Assembly (NCBI GenBank): GCA_963675185.2
Contig: CAXXOH010000003.1
Coordinates: 1,302,001 to 1,366,000, forward strand
Origin: Ilyobacter_A sp963675185
Lineage (GTDB): Bacteria > Fusobacteriota > Fusobacteriia > Fusobacteriales > Fusobacteriaceae
Reading direction: 5' to 3'
Length of the DNA stretch: 64,000 nucleotides
Shown here one piece after another: positions 37,276 to 46,697 of the stretch (its first letter is position 1; each line of letters begins with the position of its first letter). Under the pieces are notes generated by a model. That model saw only the letters and a list, made by a program, of their open reading frames with translations. It was not told the DNA's origin and did not search any database. A program made the translations under genes and the position numbers.

Positions 37276-38898
37276 CTATATTTTTTCTATAAGTAAAAGC
37301 TCAATCTTTTTTTTACCCTTCCTGGACTCATAAAACTCAAACTTTTTTAAGATTTTAAAGTTTTTTGGAAAAGATTCAAGAAATTTATCAGCATGTTCTC
37401 CCATGAGTACTATAGGGGAGTTCAAAGAACTTAAGTCTAGCTTACTTAGTGGTTTTATAGTCTTCCCAACTCTCCAAACATTTATTATGTCTGGTTTTTC
37501 AGAAGTTGTATAAAAATCATACTCACTAAAAAGTTTACTTTTTTGAACCTCAGCAAGGGTCAGGGCGGGAACCGTTGTCTTACCCCGCATGTTTATTTCG
37601 AAAAAGCTATATGTAAACAGCTGCAAGCTCAGAATAAAAGCAATCGTAAACACAAGTACAATTTTAAAATCCGTCTTTTTTCTAATGAAGGCTGCAAACA
37701 TGCCCCCTAAAAGTGTAAATAGAGTAAGTATAAAAATAAATTTGAAAAGGGGTACAGTGCCCTTTAAAAAACCAATTATATAGAAGAGTAAAGGGACAGC
37801 GAATGCCAGCATACTCATGAGAATCAAGTGGATTTTCAAAATCATATTTTCCTTTTTTATGTGTGCATAACTTTTAGGATTCCTGACAAAAAAATATAAA
37901 AGCTGAGAAATCATAACCGCCATGGGAATGTACATAGGAAGCCCGTATCTTTCTTTTTTCATCGGTATTGCGGACAACATTATAAAAGTTGTTAAAAACC
38001 AAATATATGAAAAATAGTAGAGCTTTTTATTTTTCACCCTTTTCTCCATAAAAGGTTTGAAAAGCGCGGCAGTTGAGAATGCAATCCATCCTCCTGTATA
38101 TCCCAAAACATTGATGTAAAACCAAAAGGGCTGCACATGCTTATTTCCCCAGGTGGAGACCTCTTTTTTCATTACCGACATAAAAACTTCCGGCGATTTG
38201 AGGTAGACCAGCAGCGGCCACAAAAGAGAGAGCATGGCTGCGGTTGCAAGAGCTATGAGTAAATTTAGTTTATTTCTTAAAAGCAGGTCTCTCTTGAATA
38301 CCACTATATACGAAAATAAAAATGGCAGCAACATCCCGTAAAAGGCTACAGGGCCCTTACTCAAGAAAGATGCAGCTAAAAATACCCCGCATAATAGGAA
38401 GTATTTTCTCCTGTTTTTCTCGATGCCCACCATCATAGCGTAGATGGCCCCCAGCATAAATACGTAAGGATAAATATCCCAGGAATTGGTAGTCCCAACC
38501 TTTACAACCATAAAGGTTGTTGATAGGACTAAGGAACTTATAAATGCAAGCATTGCATCACTTGAAGTAAAAAGAACCAAGCCGTAGAAAAAAATAATCA
38601 TTAGGGTGCTTATCAGTGCAGCTGGCATTCTCAATATAAAAAGATTTGAAGTTTTTTTGAACGCCGCAGCAGAAGCTGCGGTCAGCCATGTGGGTAGTGG
38701 CGGTTTCTCAAATCTCAGCTCACCATTCATTGTAGGGATGAGCCAGTTTCCGTTTGATAGCATTTCGCGGGCAGTAATGAAGTTTCTAGATTCCATTATA
38801 TCCGGCTCGTCGACAGACAGATTTGCAAAGAAAGTAATGGCACAGACAAATAGTATAACTAGATAGTGGAGTTTAACACTACTTATTTTCGAATACAT
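37276..38898 (-). CDS. ArnT-like lipid-linked glycosyltransferase 1 (PMT_2)
   Basis: 540 aa, about 11-13 membrane segments. N-terminal loop VDEPDIMESRNFITAREMLSNGNW and RFEKPPLPTWL match the ArnT/PMT_2 family, which uses undecaprenyl-phosphate sugars at the periplasmic face; the acidic pair DE at about residue 30 is the catalytic region. Likely transfers a sugar, probably galacturonic or glucuronic acid from the adjacent pathway, to lipid A or core. Overlaps the LABN gene by 20 bases. GC and codon use similar to the rest of the cluster. Confidence 0.82.
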   Translation of the reverse strand: MYSKISSVKLHYLVILFVCAITFFANLSVDEPDIMESRNFITAREMLSNGNWLIPTMNGELRFEKPPLPTWLTAASAAAFKKTSNLFILRMPAALISTLMIIFFYGLVLFTSSDAMLAFISSLVLSTTFMVVKVGTTNSWDIYPYVFMLGAIYAMMVGIEKNRRKYFLLCGVFLAASFLSKGPVAFYGMLLPFLFSYIVVFKRDLLLRNKLNLLIALATAAMLSLLWPLLVYLKSPEVFMSVMKKEVSTWGNKHVQPFWFYINVLGYTGGWIAFSTAALFKPFMEKRVKNKKLYYFSYIWFLTTFIMLSAIPMKKERYGLPMYIPMAVMISQLLYFFVRNPKSYAHIKKENMILKIHLILMSMLAFAVPLLFYIIGFLKGTVPLFKFIFILTLFTLLGGMFAAFIRKKTDFKIVLVFTIAFILSLQLFTYSFFEINMRGKTTVPALTLAEVQKSKLFSEYDFYTTSEKPDIINVWRVGKTIKPLSKLDLSSLNSPIVLMGEHADKFLESFPKNFKILKKFEFYESRKGKKKIELLLIEKI

Positions 38899-39184
38899 TT
38901 ATTTTACCTTCCTCTAGATTATCTTCCTTCTCTTTTTTATTCTTATGGATAAAGTATAGGTTTCTAGAGTATATAAGCAGGTTAGGCGCCTGCCCGAGTA
39001 TAAACACCGGATCCTTTCTGTATATAGCATAGATTAAAAGTAGTGCGCTACCGGCAATACTAAAAATCCAAAACGAGGTCGGCACAACACTCTTTTTTGC
39101 CTTTTCACTTGCAGCCCATTGCATTACAAACCTCATGGAAAACATTGTCTGGCCAATAAAGCCTATTATTAGAAATATGTTCAA
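38879..39184 (-). CDS. LABN-domain small membrane protein
   Basis: 101 aa with three membrane segments: IFLIIGFIGQTMFSMRFVMQW, TSFWIFSIAGSALLLIYAIY and VFILGQAPNLLIYSRNLYFI. This is the lipid A biosynthesis N-terminal (LABN) domain alone, lacking any glycosyltransferase part. Stand-alone LABN proteins occur with dolichol-phosphate-mannose-synthase-like and ArnT-like genes; by position it may help move the lipid-linked sugar across the membrane (as ArnE/F do), but this is inference. Overlaps the next gene. Confidence 0.82.
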   Translation of the reverse strand: MNIFLIIGFIGQTMFSMRFVMQWAASEKAKKSVVPTSFWIFSIAGSALLLIYAIYRKDPVFILGQAPNLLIYSRNLYFIHKNKKEKEDNLEEGKINVFENK

Positions 39185-39217
39185 TCACTTACCCCCATTT
39201 GAAAATAGATTAATTTT

Positions 39218-40804
39218 TTATAAAAGCAGCACGTAGGAGTTGTTTCTGTAGACTTCCTGCGACTTGGCAGATACATCCAAGATTTCATTAAGTTTTTTCA
39301 TATCCTTTGTCCTGGTAAGTACCATTAAATTTTCTCTCTGATTCACGTAGTTCTTGAACGCCTGCTTATCTCTGAAAAGTTTTACCCTTTCGTCTAGATA
39401 GACCCCAAGATACACACCGGAGCGGTAGTTGTATACGACAATCTCGTCAACCTTGTTGGAAGCTTGAAAATTCTGTATTTCACTCGCCACCCTTCCCAGA
39501 CCTATTTCTGGGTTTATCTCGGGCACTTTTGCAGAAAGAGTCAGTATGGCTACAGACATAGTAACCACCATTGAAATCATGGAATCTTTATACCTGGATT
39601 TTTTCAAAGAAATCAGCCCAAATATACCTAATACGGAGATTGCAATTAGCATGGATTTTACCAATAAATCTATGGACACCCCCTCTATGCTTTGAGGGAG
39701 AAAAAATATCGCTATAAAAGACAATGAAAATATTGTCTGTACCAATCCAAGGGTTACCCAGGAAAATTTTTTCCTGCTTTTTTCAAGTTTTTCCAGTATA
39801 CCCATGGCGAGAAAAGGGAAAAATGGGTATATCGGAATCAGATATATGTCCAGTTTGCTGCTAAAGCTAGAGAAAACCAAAATGGTAGAGACAATAGCTG
39901 AAAACATAAATCTTTCAAAAGTATTTAATTTTTTGAATTTAAAGGACCCGTAACCTATTGACCCCATGTAAATAAACGGCCAAGGGAAGGTGTTCCCCCA
40001 GATGTTTGCTAAGTAATAGTAAAAGGGCCTTTTGTGGGCAAAGGCGTTTACCCCCCTGCCGACAGTCTGCTTTACAGTTAGCAGGTATAAATATTCCTTG
40101 CCGCCTTCTCTTATCAGAAGTGTGAACCACACTAGGAAAAAAGCTAAAATTAATGCAAGCCCCCTTATAAGGGACAGCTCTTTTAGAAACTTAAGATTTT
40201 TTTCCAGTGCTAGGAAAGCCAATATTGCTACGAGTGGTATTATAAGGCCTGCCGGTCCCTTTGTGAATACGGCCAGCGCTACGTATATGTATATCCAGTT
40301 TTTTTTGCCAAGGTTCTTTACAGGGTCCTCATAGTAGAGGAAGAAACTGTACAGGGACAATAATATAAAAAGGGCCATGAGCATGTCCATCCTAAGCACC
40401 ACTGAAGCCCCGAAATAGAAGATAGTGGTGATGAGCATAAGAGACGCCAAAAAGGAATTCTTCTCCCCTATATGTTTTTTCCCCCACCTATACATTATAA
40501 CCGCTATGGCTATAGAGGGTATCGCGCTGAATAGCCCGATAGCCCAAATGTGGTAGCCGCCGGTAACTGCCTTGCTTGCATTGATAAGCCAGAAATATAG
40601 GGGAGGTTTGTCAGAATATAGTTCCCCCAGGTCCCTCAGGACGAAGACGCTACCGTTTTTCAGCATGTCCTTTGCTATTCCGATGTACTTTAGTTCGTTT
40701 CCGGGGGTGTAATCCCTTAGAAGCAGCGACGGAATAAATAGTATAAGCCCAAATAAAATTATGGACAGCTCTTTTTTATTGAAATAATTAGTTTTCAAAC
40801 TCAT
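39218..40804 (-). CDS. ArnT-like lipid-linked glycosyltransferase 2 (PMT_2)
   Basis: 528 aa, about 12 membrane segments. N-terminal loop DYTPGNELKYIGIAKDML, then LYSDKPPLYFWL of the PMT_2 family. Not a close copy of the 540-aa neighbour, so probably a different acceptor site or sugar. Two such enzymes in one operon suggest that two positions are decorated. Overlaps the GT2 gene by 17 bases. Start at ATG 40804. Confidence 0.82.
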   Translation of the reverse strand: MSLKTNYFNKKELSIILFGLILFIPSLLLRDYTPGNELKYIGIAKDMLKNGSVFVLRDLGELYSDKPPLYFWLINASKAVTGGYHIWAIGLFSAIPSIAIAVIMYRWGKKHIGEKNSFLASLMLITTIFYFGASVVLRMDMLMALFILLSLYSFFLYYEDPVKNLGKKNWIYIYVALAVFTKGPAGLIIPLVAILAFLALEKNLKFLKELSLIRGLALILAFFLVWFTLLIREGGKEYLYLLTVKQTVGRGVNAFAHKRPFYYYLANIWGNTFPWPFIYMGSIGYGSFKFKKLNTFERFMFSAIVSTILVFSSFSSKLDIYLIPIYPFFPFLAMGILEKLEKSRKKFSWVTLGLVQTIFSLSFIAIFFLPQSIEGVSIDLLVKSMLIAISVLGIFGLISLKKSRYKDSMISMVVTMSVAILTLSAKVPEINPEIGLGRVASEIQNFQASNKVDEIVVYNYRSGVYLGVYLDERVKLFRDKQAFKNYVNQRENLMVLTRTKDMKKLNEILDVSAKSQEVYRNNSYVLLL

Positions 40805-41492
40805 AATTTAAGTTCCTTTTCATCATCCATCTAACTGCAAAAGCATCTTTCAGTCCTTTGAAAAGCCTGTTCCAGACCCCGTATTTAGACACCCCGAACT
40901 CTCTGTCAAAATGCCTAACCGGGACCTCGATAACTTTATAGCCGTTCATTCTTGCAAGGGTTGGCAGGAACCTGTGCATGCCGTCAAAAAGTTTATATTT
41001 TTTTACTACTTCCAGTTTATACAGTTTCAAAGGACAGCCTGTGTCCTGTATGTCGTCCCCTGTGATTTTATTTCTCACACCGTTTCCTATAACGGATGAA
41101 AGTTTTTTTACAATGCCGTCCTCACGAGTGGCCCTTTTCCCGTTGACCATATCGTATTCCTCTATATATGGCAGCAGCCTGTAGATATCTTCCGGGTCGG
41201 TTTGGAGATCTGCGTCCATAGTTACAACTAGCTCACCCCTGCATTTCTCGAAGCCTGCGGCTAAAGCGGCAGTTTGTCCGTTATTTTTTGTGAAATGGAA
41301 CACCCTTACCTTGCTGTTTTGAAAAGCTAGTTTGTCTAGAATTTCCTTGCTTTTGTCTGCGCTTCCGTCGTTTACATATATTATTTCGTAGTCGCTAAAC
41401 TCTTTTTCAACAGCTCGGCTTATCCTTTCGGTGAGCCTCTCGATGTTTTCCTCCTCGTTGTAGATGGGAGCGATTACTGATAATTGCAGCAT
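40788..41492 (-). CDS. GT2 polyprenyl-phosphate sugar synthase (DPM/ArnC-like)
   Basis: 234 aa. SVIAPIYNEEENIERL start, DGSADKS nucleotide site, DADLQTDP (DxD, metal binding), QDTGCPLKLY and the C-terminal REFGVSKYGVWNRLFKGLKD. It resembles dolichol/undecaprenyl-phosphate sugar synthases but, unlike ArnC, has no C-terminal membrane pair. Expected to load the sugar from UDP onto undecaprenyl phosphate, feeding the ArnT-like enzymes. Confidence 0.85.
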   Translation of the reverse strand: MLQLSVIAPIYNEEENIERLTERISRAVEKEFSDYEIIYVNDGSADKSKEILDKLAFQNSKVRVFHFTKNNGQTAALAAGFEKCRGELVVTMDADLQTDPEDIYRLLPYIEEYDMVNGKRATREDGIVKKLSSVIGNGVRNKITGDDIQDTGCPLKLYKLEVVKKYKLFDGMHRFLPTLARMNGYKVIEVPVRHFDREFGVSKYGVWNRLFKGLKDAFAVRWMMKRNLNYEFEN

Positions 41493-41514
41493 TAAAAAAA
41501 CCTCCTTAAAAAAT

Positions 41515-42840
41515 TTACTTTACATTAAATATCAGAAATACGGTGGTCCCATTTTTGGGCTTGCTTTCTATCTTTATTTTACCACCAAGTATTTCTAGTA
41601 TAGTTTTCACTATGGAAAGCCCTAGTCCGTGACCGCCTAGGTCGCGGGCTCTAGACTTGTCTACCCTGTAGAACTTTTCGAATATTTTCTCAAGCTCCTT
41701 TTCGTCTATGCCTATACCGTTATCCTTGACCTTTAAAATAAGCTCAGAATCGGATATGTAGTAACATGTTTTCACACTGCCTTGATTGCTGTACATTATA
41801 CCATTTTTAATTAAATTTCGTAACAGTTGTTTCAATAGGCTTCTATCCGAGTTCAATATTAGAGTGCTGTCACCTTTTGAGGCGAGCTTTGCTTTTGGGT
41901 AGAGTATATTCATTTCACTATTTATCTCATCCACAAGTTCAGAAACGTTGAACTCCTCGTAATCCAATTTCAACTCCCCTCTTTTGGCTAGAAACAGGAG
42001 TTTTTCAATCAGGGCAGCGATATTCTTGGTCTCGTCCTTTATAGAGCAAAGGGCCTCCCTCAAGATGTTTTTGTCATCTATCCCCCACCTGTCGATTAGG
42101 TTTACGTATCCGCTTATGACCGAGATCGGAGTCCTGAGTTCATGGGAGGCATTTTGCACGAATTCAATCTGCGAAGTGGTCTGTTCCTCCAGCCTCTCAA
42201 GCATTTTTTCATAGGCCGCAAAGATGCTGGAAAACTCCTGGAAAAAAGCACTTTTGTCAAAGTTGACATTGAAATGATCCAAATTTATAAGCGAAGTGGC
42301 CTTCTCTATCTGTTCGAATTGGGTGAGAATTTTTTTATAGAAGTAGCGGTGTATCCTGTAGGAGACGAATATTATGAGCAGCAAACCCAAGAAAGAGATC
42401 CTGAATATTTTTTTTAAAAATTTGTTTTCTTTGGAGGTGCCGCGTATTATTTGAACCCCTATAGTTTCGCCGTTTAAGAGGCTCATTCTCGTGTTTAATA
42501 CGTAGTTTTCGCTTTTTTTTAAGATTTCCCCTTGGGAATCCAATTCATACAATATAGGTGAGTTTTTTTCGACGAAACTATCACCATCGAAAAAAATATT
42601 TATGAAAAGCTGGTTTGCCTTGGGACTTTCCATAACTGCATTCCAGTAAAAGTACTCTATATTCTGGTGTTCCATTTCTTTTAGTTCTTCTTGTAAAAAA
42701 AACTTGGCTTGCTTAATATCGTTAATGGACTGCTGTATCAGGTACTGTTTCAAGAAAAAATTTATACCCAGGTACCCAGAAGCAAACAAAACCACTATTA
42801 TAAAGTAATTTTTTAAAAGTTCAGAGGAGAGTCTTTTCAT
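41515..42840 (-). CDS. Sensor histidine kinase
   Basis: 441 aa. Membrane segments at about 12-30 and 147-162 enclose a ~115-residue periplasmic sensor region with no recognised fold. HAMP-like linker, HisKA with ASHELRTPISVISGY (His233), HATPase with LLRNLIKNGIMYS (N box), DNGIGIDEKELEKIF and GHGLGLSIVKTI. Six bases after the response regulator and 22 before the GT2 gene, so it is co-transcribed with the lipid A genes. Signal unknown; cation or peptide sensing as in PmrB/PhoQ is a guess from context. Confidence 0.93.
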   Translation of the reverse strand: MKRLSSELLKNYFIIVVLFASGYLGINFFLKQYLIQQSINDIKQAKFFLQEELKEMEHQNIEYFYWNAVMESPKANQLFINIFFDGDSFVEKNSPILYELDSQGEILKKSENYVLNTRMSLLNGETIGVQIIRGTSKENKFLKKIFRISFLGLLLIIFVSYRIHRYFYKKILTQFEQIEKATSLINLDHFNVNFDKSAFFQEFSSIFAAYEKMLERLEEQTTSQIEFVQNASHELRTPISVISGYVNLIDRWGIDDKNILREALCSIKDETKNIAALIEKLLFLAKRGELKLDYEEFNVSELVDEINSEMNILYPKAKLASKGDSTLILNSDRSLLKQLLRNLIKNGIMYSNQGSVKTCYYISDSELILKVKDNGIGIDEKELEKIFEKFYRVDKSRARDLGGHGLGLSIVKTILEILGGKIKIESKPKNGTTVFLIFNVK

Positions 42841-42846
42841 TTTAGT

Positions 42847-43521
42847 TTAATCCCCCTTTAAAACATAGCCAAAGCCACGGACCGTTTTTATTAAACTGCT
42901 TTGAAAAGGCTCGTCTATTTTTTTCCTCAATGCCTTTATGTAGACGTCGACTATTTTCTCACCGCCGACATAATCGTAGCCCCAAACATTGTTTAAGATC
43001 TGTTCCCTGCTCAGAACTATCTCTGAATTTACCAAAAGATACTCCAATAAGCTGTACTCCGTTTTTGAGAGTTTCACTTCGAAGTCCTGCTTGAATGCTA
43101 GACGGGTATCCTCGTCGATGTAGACATCTAGGTACCTCAGAATATTTTTCTTGGAGTAGCCTTTTTTATTTCTAAGGGCGACCCTTATCCTGGCGAGTAG
43201 TTCCTCTATTATAAATGGTTTAGTTAGGTAGTCGTCGGCACCGATATCTAGGAGCTCGACTTTACTCTTAGTGCCGTCTTTGGCTGACACCACAATGATG
43301 GGAACTTCGGAAATCTCTCTTATTTTTTTGCAGATCTCTCCCCCTGAAATTTTCGGGAGCATGAGATCTAAGATGACAAGGTCGAAATTATTTTCACTTA
43401 TCTCATCCAGACCGATTTTTCCGTCTGTGCACCCTTTTACAGTATAGCCATCATGGATTAGTTCTAGCTCCAAATAGCGTAAAATTTTTTTATCATCTTC
43501 TATAACCAGTATGTTAGCCAA
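42847..43521 (-). CDS. OmpR-family response regulator
   Basis: 224 aa. Receiver with acidic EDD at 8-10, phospho-acceptor Asp52 (LVILDLMLP), Thr/Ser-Ala-Lys (VVSAKD, Lys about 104) and a C-terminal winged helix (LSKTEYSLLEYLLVNSEIVLSREQILNNVWG...VDVYIKALRKKI). First gene of the minus-strand cluster, so the pair probably controls its own operon. Confidence 0.94.
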   Translation of the reverse strand: MANILVIEDDKKILRYLELELIHDGYTVKGCTDGKIGLDEISENNFDLVILDLMLPKISGGEICKKIREISEVPIIVVSAKDGTKSKVELLDIGADDYLTKPFIIEELLARIRVALRNKKGYSKKNILRYLDVYIDEDTRLAFKQDFEVKLSKTEYSLLEYLLVNSEIVLSREQILNNVWGYDYVGGEKIVDVYIKALRKKIDEPFQSSLIKTVRGFGYVLKGD

Positions 43522-43727
43522 AAAATCACCCCATATAATTTATACAATAAAAAAGTAAAAATTTGGTAAGAAAAGCAATTTATTTTGCCGTTGCTTGAAA
43601 TTATCTGGAAAATGCTCTAAATATCAGGCAGTATTAATTATACCCCTAAAGCACTTAGGAGGGTAGAAGATTTTCCAGAAGGCATTTGCTCTAGAAAAAA
43701 CTAGATAGAAATTTCCAATGAAAACTG

Positions 43728-43751
43728 TTATTATGTTAGTTGACATAATAA
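43728..43751. promoter_or_regulatory. Palindromic operator between the response regulator and yeiH
   Basis: Perfect 9-bp arms TTATTATGT and ACATAATAA around a 6-nt spacer, 22 bases before the yeiH start. TATTAT inside could be a -10. Size suits a dimeric repressor or activator. The rest of 43522-43727 shows no gene; a 9-bp inverted pair CTGGAAAAT (43605) / ATTTTCCAG (43670) is also present. Confidence 0.5.
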
Positions 43752-43772
43752 ATTAAAAGGGGACATATATTT

Positions 43773-44780
43773 ATGAATACAAGAGAGATATATCCTGGGG
43801 TCCTGTTAAGTATTTTTTTTGCGGCACTGGCATACTTTTTAAACGAGCTGTTAGTGGATATAGGGGAAACCAATTTCGCAATAATACTTGGGGTTTTGGT
43901 GGGGAACATATTTTTTAAGGGGAGCAGATACAAGCCGTTTGAAGCCGGGATAAAGTATAGCGGCAATGTATTTCTTGCAATAGCCATTATATTTTTGGGA
44001 GCCAGGCTAAATATAAGTGCCATACTTGCTCTAGGACTAAAGGCGGTTTTGTATATTTTTTTGATATCCTTTATCGGTTCCCTTGTTGGGATATGGATAG
44101 GGAATTTTTACGGGATAGAAGAGAAGTTTTCAGCGCTACTAGGAGTTGGGGGGACCTCTAGCATGGCCGCAGCGGCTCCTGCGGTTGAATTTGATGTGGA
44201 GGAGTTCCCGCTACTCATATCCGTGGTGAACATAACCGGCCTTACCGGAATTTTTCTCATGCCGCTTATATCGGAATTTTTAGGGTTTGATGAAGTGCAG
44301 GGCGGGCTTTTCATAGGGGGGACCCTTCAGATACTGGCGCACACCATAGCCTCAGCTTATACCCTGGGGGAGTACGTCGGCAATCTTGCAGTCCTCACAA
44401 AAATGGGGAAGATGGCCGTGCTGCCACTGCTTATCATCTACCTGGGGTATAGGAGAAATAAGAGGGAGAAGACACAAAAAAAGGTGGGTCTGCCGTACTT
44501 TGTTAAGGGCTTTTTAATTTTCAGCGTAATTTTCAGCACCTTTCATTATTTCGAGGCGAGAAATTTTTTAGAATCTAGCTTTGTAAGCTCTGTAAATATA
44601 TTAGAGAACTTTATAAAAAATTTATCAACTTATTTTTTGATGGTTGCCATGACAGGGATAGGGTTACAGACAAAATTTAGGGCTATATTTTCAAGAGGGA
44701 TAAAGGTGATCTCTTTTGGGTATGCAGTACTTTTTGTCCAAATACTTGTGGGGATAGCCTTAACTGAAATTATATTTTGA
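43773..44780 (+). CDS. yeiH: YeiH family putative sulfate exporter
   Basis: 335 aa, about ten membrane segments. YeiH/UPF0324 features: NFAIILGVLVGN, FLGARLNISAIL, GVGGTSSMAAAAPAV, GGTLQILAHTIASAYTLG and MVAMTGIGLQT. In E. coli yeiH lies beside the LysR gene yeiE; here a LysR gene follows after repeat copy D. The transported anion is uncertain. Ribosome site AAAAGGGG. Confidence 0.88.
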   Translation: MNTREIYPGVLLSIFFAALAYFLNELLVDIGETNFAIILGVLVGNIFFKGSRYKPFEAGIKYSGNVFLAIAIIFLGARLNISAILALGLKAVLYIFLISFIGSLVGIWIGNFYGIEEKFSALLGVGGTSSMAAAAPAVEFDVEEFPLLISVVNITGLTGIFLMPLISEFLGFDEVQGGLFIGGTLQILAHTIASAYTLGEYVGNLAVLTKMGKMAVLPLLIIYLGYRRNKREKTQKKVGLPYFVKGFLIFSVIFSTFHYFEARNFLESSFVSSVNILENFIKNLSTYFLMVAMTGIGLQTKFRAIFSRGIKVISFGYAVLFVQILVGIALTEIIF

Positions 44781-44810
44781 CAGTCTAGGAGAGACCATTT
44801 TTATATATGG

Positions 44811-45092
44811 ATTATTGAATTGATTTAAAATCATAAAAATAAAAAAACAGCTGTTTTAGTCATGAACTTGCACAAATGGACACGAATAAAAAATTAAATA
44901 AGAGGATATTTTGGACACAGAGCTGCACAGAGAAAAAAAGAAGCTTTTAGGTACAATAGAGCTTTACTAAATCGCTTGAATAATTCGTGTGATCCGCGAA
45001 AATTCGTGACAAAAATTATTTTTATTTCAGGGTATTTTCTCAGTGGAGCTAATTTCTAAAAGCTCTGCGAAACTCTGTGATCAAAAAAGATA
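44811..45092. repeat. Dispersed intergenic repeat, copy D
   Basis: TTATTGAATTGATTTAAAATC (44813); TTAGTCATGAACTTGCACAA (44856); GGACACAGAGCTGCACAGAG (44913-44932); AATTCGTGTGATCCGCGAA (44982); ATTCGTGAC (45002); AGCTCTGCGAAACTCTGTGA (45061-45080). Fills the gap between yeiH and the LysR gene. Confidence 0.82.
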
Positions 45093-45157
45093 AAGTTAGA
45101 AACTAGTAAAAGTTTTGGCTATTGTTTTGAAATAAATTTGCGGCAGAGGTGGGGAAG

Positions 45158-46024
45158 ATGAACTTTAGAAAGCTTGAGGTATTTTATGAGGTAGCAAAAG
45201 AGTTGAATATGACGAAGACGTCTAAAAAACTGTTCATAAGCCAGCCAGCAGTGAGTCAGATGATATCCGAGCTCGAAAACGAGTTGGGAGTGAAGCTTTT
45301 TAATAGGATAGGAAAGAGGCTGTACCTAAGCAATGAAGGGGAGCTTTTTAAGGGGTATTCAAGGAGGATACTGAATCTTTACGACGAGGCAACAAGCGCC
45401 ATAAAGGATACAAGGGAACTTAAAAAAGGCAGGCTGGTAATAGGGGCCAGCACCACCATAGGCAACTACGTGCTGCCAAGGCTAGTAGGTGACTTTATAA
45501 AACTTTACCCCGGAGTAGAATTTTCAATAGAGATAGAAAATACGGAGAAGATATGCGAGCTCATACTGCAGAATAAGCTGGACTTTGCGTTTGTGGAAGC
45601 TGAGGTAGAAGAGTACGAGATAGAGAGCATGAAAATTTGGGATGACGAGCTAGTATTTATAAGCTCTCCGCACGACCTTCTGGATATATCTGGGATACCG
45701 AAAAAAAAGTTTATTCTCAGGGAAAAGGGCAGCGGGACCAGGTGGGAATTTGAGAAAACCATGCTGGCTAAGGGCATAGAGTATGAGGTTTTCATGGAGC
45801 TAGGGAACACCGAGGCCATAAAAAAGTCTGTGGAAGCTGGCATGGGGGTATCCTGCATATCCAAGCTTGCCATAAAAAACGAGGTAGAAGATGGCAGGCT
45901 TAATTCTTATAGCTTTGACGGACTCAATATAGGCAGGAACTTCAACCTGGTCTATCACCGGGATAAATTTTTCAACAAACTTATGAAGACGTTTATTGAA
46001 TATCTAGAAAAAACCGATATCTAG
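45158..46024 (+). CDS. LysR-family transcriptional regulator
   Basis: 288 aa. Start at ATG 45158 (MNFRKLEVFYEVA) after GAGGTGGGG; a GTG at 45149 lies in the ribosome site. Winged helix-turn-helix at 1-60 (TKTSKKLFISQPAVSQMISELENELGVKLFNR), effector domain from about 90 (RLVIGASTTIGNYVLPRLV). Likely regulates yeiH and/or the methyltransferase; CysB/YeiE-like specificity is plausible from context only. Confidence 0.92.
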   Translation: MNFRKLEVFYEVAKELNMTKTSKKLFISQPAVSQMISELENELGVKLFNRIGKRLYLSNEGELFKGYSRRILNLYDEATSAIKDTRELKKGRLVIGASTTIGNYVLPRLVGDFIKLYPGVEFSIEIENTEKICELILQNKLDFAFVEAEVEEYEIESMKIWDDELVFISSPHDLLDISGIPKKKFILREKGSGTRWEFEKTMLAKGIEYEVFMELGNTEAIKKSVEAGMGVSCISKLAIKNEVEDGRLNSYSFDGLNIGRNFNLVYHRDKFFNKLMKTFIEYLEKTDI

Positions 46025-46039
46025 GAGGTAGCGCGCATT

Positions 46040-46609
46040 ATGGATAAAAAATTCGACGTAAAAAAACTTAAAAAGCTGGATAATCCAGAAAGAAGAAGGC
46101 TGATGCCACCGGTAGAGGTGCTGAAAAAAGCTGGATTGAAGGACGGAGATAAATTTGCAGATATAGGGTGTGGGATAGGATATTTTTCCATACTGGCATC
46201 TAGCATAGTAGGGGAGAATGGTTCGGTGTTGGCCCTGGATATATCCCAGGACATGCTAGACTATATGGTGCAGCATGGTGGGGACAGGCAGAATATCATG
46301 GCCATTAAAAGCGAGGAAAACCAATTACCGGTAAGCGACGGGGAAGTTGATCTAGCTTTTATGTGCAACGTAGTGCACGAAGTGGATAATATGCACATTT
46401 TTCTGGAAGAGGTCAACAGGATTATCTGTAAAAACGGTAGGATAGCTATAGTTGATTTTGAAAAAAAGGTGGGGGAGTTTGGTCCGCCTATAGAGCACAG
46501 GGTAGCCAGCGGCGACGTGAGAAAAGAGCTTGAAGAGCTCGGTTTTAAGGTAGTGAGTGTGGAGAGTTTTTCAAAGGAGTTTTACCTTGTAAAGGCTGAA
46601 AAAGCTTAG
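46040..46609 (+). CDS. Class I SAM-dependent methyltransferase
   Basis: 189 aa. Motif I ADIGCGIGYFSILAS, motif II LALDIS, motif IV DLAFMCNVVHEV, and a C-terminal GFKVVSVESF. Methyltransf_11/UbiE-like. Substrate unknown. 15 bases after the LysR gene, with AGGAGG, so probably the same transcript. Confidence 0.87.
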   Translation: MDKKFDVKKLKKLDNPERRRLMPPVEVLKKAGLKDGDKFADIGCGIGYFSILASSIVGENGSVLALDISQDMLDYMVQHGGDRQNIMAIKSEENQLPVSDGEVDLAFMCNVVHEVDNMHIFLEEVNRIICKNGRIAIVDFEKKVGEFGPPIEHRVASGDVRKELEELGFKVVSVESFSKEFYLVKAEKA

Positions 46610-46697
46610 AGTTGCAGGGGTATCCTGGTAAAGTTTCGGTTAAAAAATCATCAGCCGCAAAGTATAGCTTGACCCATTATAGAGCACCTAAATTTAT

